33,344 nt of DNA from an uncultured Lachnospiraceae bacterium (GTDB taxonomy: Bacteria > Bacillota > Clostridia > Lachnospirales > Lachnospiraceae): positions 1 to 33,344 of the forward strand of contig CATJTQ010000080.1 in the NCBI GenBank assembly GCA_949743325.1. The letters are read 5' to 3'. The position numbers and the translations under genes were made by a program. Of this stretch, positions 31,619-33,344 are shown piece after piece; within the stretch, counting starts at the first letter, position 1, and every line of letters starts with the position of its first letter. The notes below the pieces were generated by a model. It ran no database searches. It saw only the letters and a program-made list of their open reading frames with translations, and was not told the DNA's origin.

Positions 31619-33344
31619 TTGAATAAAAATAATGGAAACAGCAAACGGGTGGGCGGAATTAGTATATTTGTACTTTTGATGCTTGCAGCTATTTTGTTTG
31701 TGTTTATTTTAAGTGACAACAGTGCGAAAAATAAGTATAATTTAAGTGATTTCAAGGAAGATATTGTTGAAAATAATATCAAATCCGTTGAAATAAGACA
31801 GAATGAGGCGGCTCCGACAGGACGTGTTATAGTAACATTTAGAAGAGAGAGCAAGGAAAATAAAACATTTTATGTTCCTGAGACCCAGAAAATTATAGAT
31901 TTATTAGAAGAATTAAAATTCGACGATTATTATGTGAAAAACATTGATAAGGAGAGCTGGCTTATTTCAATACTTCTTCCTTGTCTTGCCACATTTGCAA
32001 TTGTTTTTGTAATATTTACATTTATGACAAACCGTACCGGCGGCGGTGGCGGCGGTGGGAAAATGATGAATTTTGGAAAGAGCCGTGCCAAGTTGTCTAC
32101 TGAGGAAGCAAAGAAATTTAATTTTAACAGTGTTGCCGGACTTAATGAGGAAAAAGAAGATTTACAGGAAATAGTAGATTTTCTTAAATTTCCGAAAAAA
32201 TATATTATGGTAGGAGCGAGAATACCGAAAGGTGTTATATTAGTAGGTCCTCCGGGTACTGGTAAAACATTGCTTGCCAAAGCTGTTGCCGGTGAGGCTG
32301 GAGTTCCGTTTTTCAGTATTTCAGGTTCCGACTTTGTAGAGATGTTTGTAGGTGTTGGTGCTTCGAGGGTAAGAGATTTATTTGAGGAAGCTAAGAGAAA
32401 TGCGCCATGTATTATATTTATTGATGAGATTGACGCCGTGGCTCGCCGGCGTGGTACTGGAATGGGCGGCGGTCATGATGAGAGAGAGCAGACGCTCAAT
32501 CAGCTGCTTGTTGAGATGGACGGTTTTGGTGTAAACGAGGGTATTATTGTTATGGCGGCGACTAACCGCGTTGATATTCTTGATCCGGCTATATTAAGAC
32601 CAGGTCGTTTTGACAGAAAAATAGGTGTTGGAAGACCTGATGTTAGAGGAAGAAAAGAAATTCTTGAAGTTCATGCCAAGAATAAACCTCTCGCTGAGGA
32701 TGTTGATTTGGAAAATATAGCACGTACTACGGCAGGGTTCGTAGGTGCTGATTTGGAAAATCTAATGAATGAGAGTGCGATTATTGCAGCAAAAAAAGAC
32801 AGAGCTTTTATTGAGCAGGAAGATATTAAGAAAGCATTTATAAAAGTTGGAATTGGTGCAGAGAAAAAGAGCCGTGTTATTACGGATGAAGAAAAGAAGA
32901 TTACTGCTTATCATGAGGCAGGTCATGCTATTTTGTTCCATTTGCTTCCTGATGTTGGTCCTGTGTATACAGTTTCAATTATTCCTACAGGTGTTGGTGC
33001 AGCAGGATACACTATGCCTCTGCCAGAAAAAGATGAAATGTTTAACACAAAAGGCAAGATGCTGCAGAATATTATTGTAGATTTGGGCGGACGTGTAGCT
33101 GAGGAACTTGTATTTGATGATATTACAACAGGTGCATCACAGGATATTAAACAGGCAACTGAGATTGCCAAAGCTATGGTAACTAAATATGGTATGTCCG
33201 AGGAAGTTGGTTTAATTAACTATGGCGGAGATGATGATGAGGTATTTATAGGCCGTGATTTGGCGCATACAAGGAGCTATGGCGAAGATGTTGCAACTAA
33301 GATAGATAATGAGGTAAAACGAATAATTGATGATTGCTATAAAA
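31619..33344 (+). CDS. ftsH: ATP-dependent zinc metalloprotease FtsH (cut by right edge)
   Basis: FtsH is a membrane AAA+ protease that degrades misfolded membrane proteins and regulators. About 575 residues are present and the C-terminus runs off the window. It starts with TTG at 31619, 8 nt after AAGGAGG. Seen in order are a first membrane helix (about 13-31), an outer domain, a second helix (about 113-135), a glycine run in the linker (TGGGGGGGK), Walker A GPPGTGKT (210-217), Walker B IDEID (268-272), the second region of homology RPGRFDR, and the protease zinc motif HEAGH (432-436). The downstream zinc ligand (Asp in the EDVATK/AD region) is at or beyond the visible end. No frameshift is seen. 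The gene closes the tilS-hpt-ftsH block. Confidence 0.96.
   Translation, partial: MNKNNGNSKRVGGISIFVLLMLAAILFVFILSDNSAKNKYNLSDFKEDIVENNIKSVEIRQNEAAPTGRVIVTFRRESKENKTFYVPETQKIIDLLEELKFDDYYVKNIDKESWLISILLPCLATFAIVFVIFTFMTNRTGGGGGGGKMMNFGKSRAKLSTEEAKKFNFNSVAGLNEEKEDLQEIVDFLKFPKKYIMVGARIPKGVILVGPPGTGKTLLAKAVAGEAGVPFFSISGSDFVEMFVGVGASRVRDLFEEAKRNAPCIIFIDEIDAVARRRGTGMGGGHDEREQTLNQLLVEMDGFGVNEGIIVMAATNRVDILDPAILRPGRFDRKIGVGRPDVRGRKEILEVHAKNKPLAEDVDLENIARTTAGFVGADLENLMNESAIIAAKKDRAFIEQEDIKKAFIKVGIGAEKKSRVITDEEKKITAYHEAGHAILFHLLPDVGPVYTVSIIPTGVGAAGYTMPLPEKDEMFNTKGKMLQNIIVDLGGRVAEELVFDDITTGASQDIKQATEIAKAMVTKYGMSEEVGLINYGGDDDEVFIGRDLAHTRSYGEDVATKIDNEVKRIIDDCYK

Noticed and set aside
31537-32280. Minus-strand open frames over the start of ftsH
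   Set aside because: They are antisense shadows of ftsH; the FtsH motifs lie on the plus strand in one unbroken frame.

Overview
This window is chromosomal DNA from an AT-rich, endospore-forming, anaerobic Firmicute, most likely a member of the Lachnospiraceae or a close clostridial relative. The sporulation genes (yabP, yabQ, spoIIE, a CotS-family gene), the Gram-positive promoters and ribosome sites, and the gene order hup-rqcP-yabP-yabQ-divIC ... spoIIE-tilS-hpt-ftsH all point there. I cannot name genus or species from the sequence alone. Both ends cut genes: the left edge holds only the C-terminus of a DUF1016/YhcG-type protein, and the right edge cuts ftsH.

Layout. 1-5.3 kb: the accessory gene tail, a nested inverted repeat, then uvrB-uvrA (nucleotide excision repair). 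5.3-9.1 kb: a GNAT acetyltransferase with a structured, attenuator-like leader, then a G5/M23 peptidoglycan endopeptidase and murA. 9.3-11.3 kb: an HD-GYP protein and an RluA-type pseudouridine synthase, diverging from interleaved promoters. 11.3-15.6 kb: a CotS-family gene behind a good SigE-type promoter, a PEGA lipoprotein and an alpha-phosphohexomutase. 15.7-18.3 kb: hup-rqcP, then yabP-yabQ behind a second SigE-type promoter, divIC and an orphan fucU. 18.3-26.6 kb: a class A PBP, yigZ, an unknown membrane protein, a methyltransferase, hslO, nadE and a small membrane protein with a possible SigE promoter. 26.7-33.3 kb: spoIIE, an orphan Cas6-like RAMP gene, tilS, hpt and ftsH.

How the genes work together. 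Three themes recur: DNA and RNA maintenance (uvrAB, hup, rqcP, rluA, tilS, Cas6-like), cell envelope (M23, murA, pbp, divIC, ftsH), and sporulation. The sporulation layer shows in promoter architecture as well as in genes. There are three SigE-like sites of the same form (ATA, 16 nt, CATAnnnT), and spoIIE has a SigA-type promoter with a 21-nt spacer plus Spo0A-box-like sequences. The conserved clostridial block running from hup to ftsH is split here by about 9 kb of genes inserted between divIC and spoIIE.

Most notable points: a Cas6-family protein with no CRISPR array or other cas genes in the window, placed so that its stop codon directly abuts the tilS start; a uvrB gene whose first ~115 codons use codons very unlike the rest; the leader structure of the GNAT gene; and a SpoIIE with a short membrane domain. 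I see no tRNA or rRNA gene, no CRISPR array, and no intact insertion sequence.
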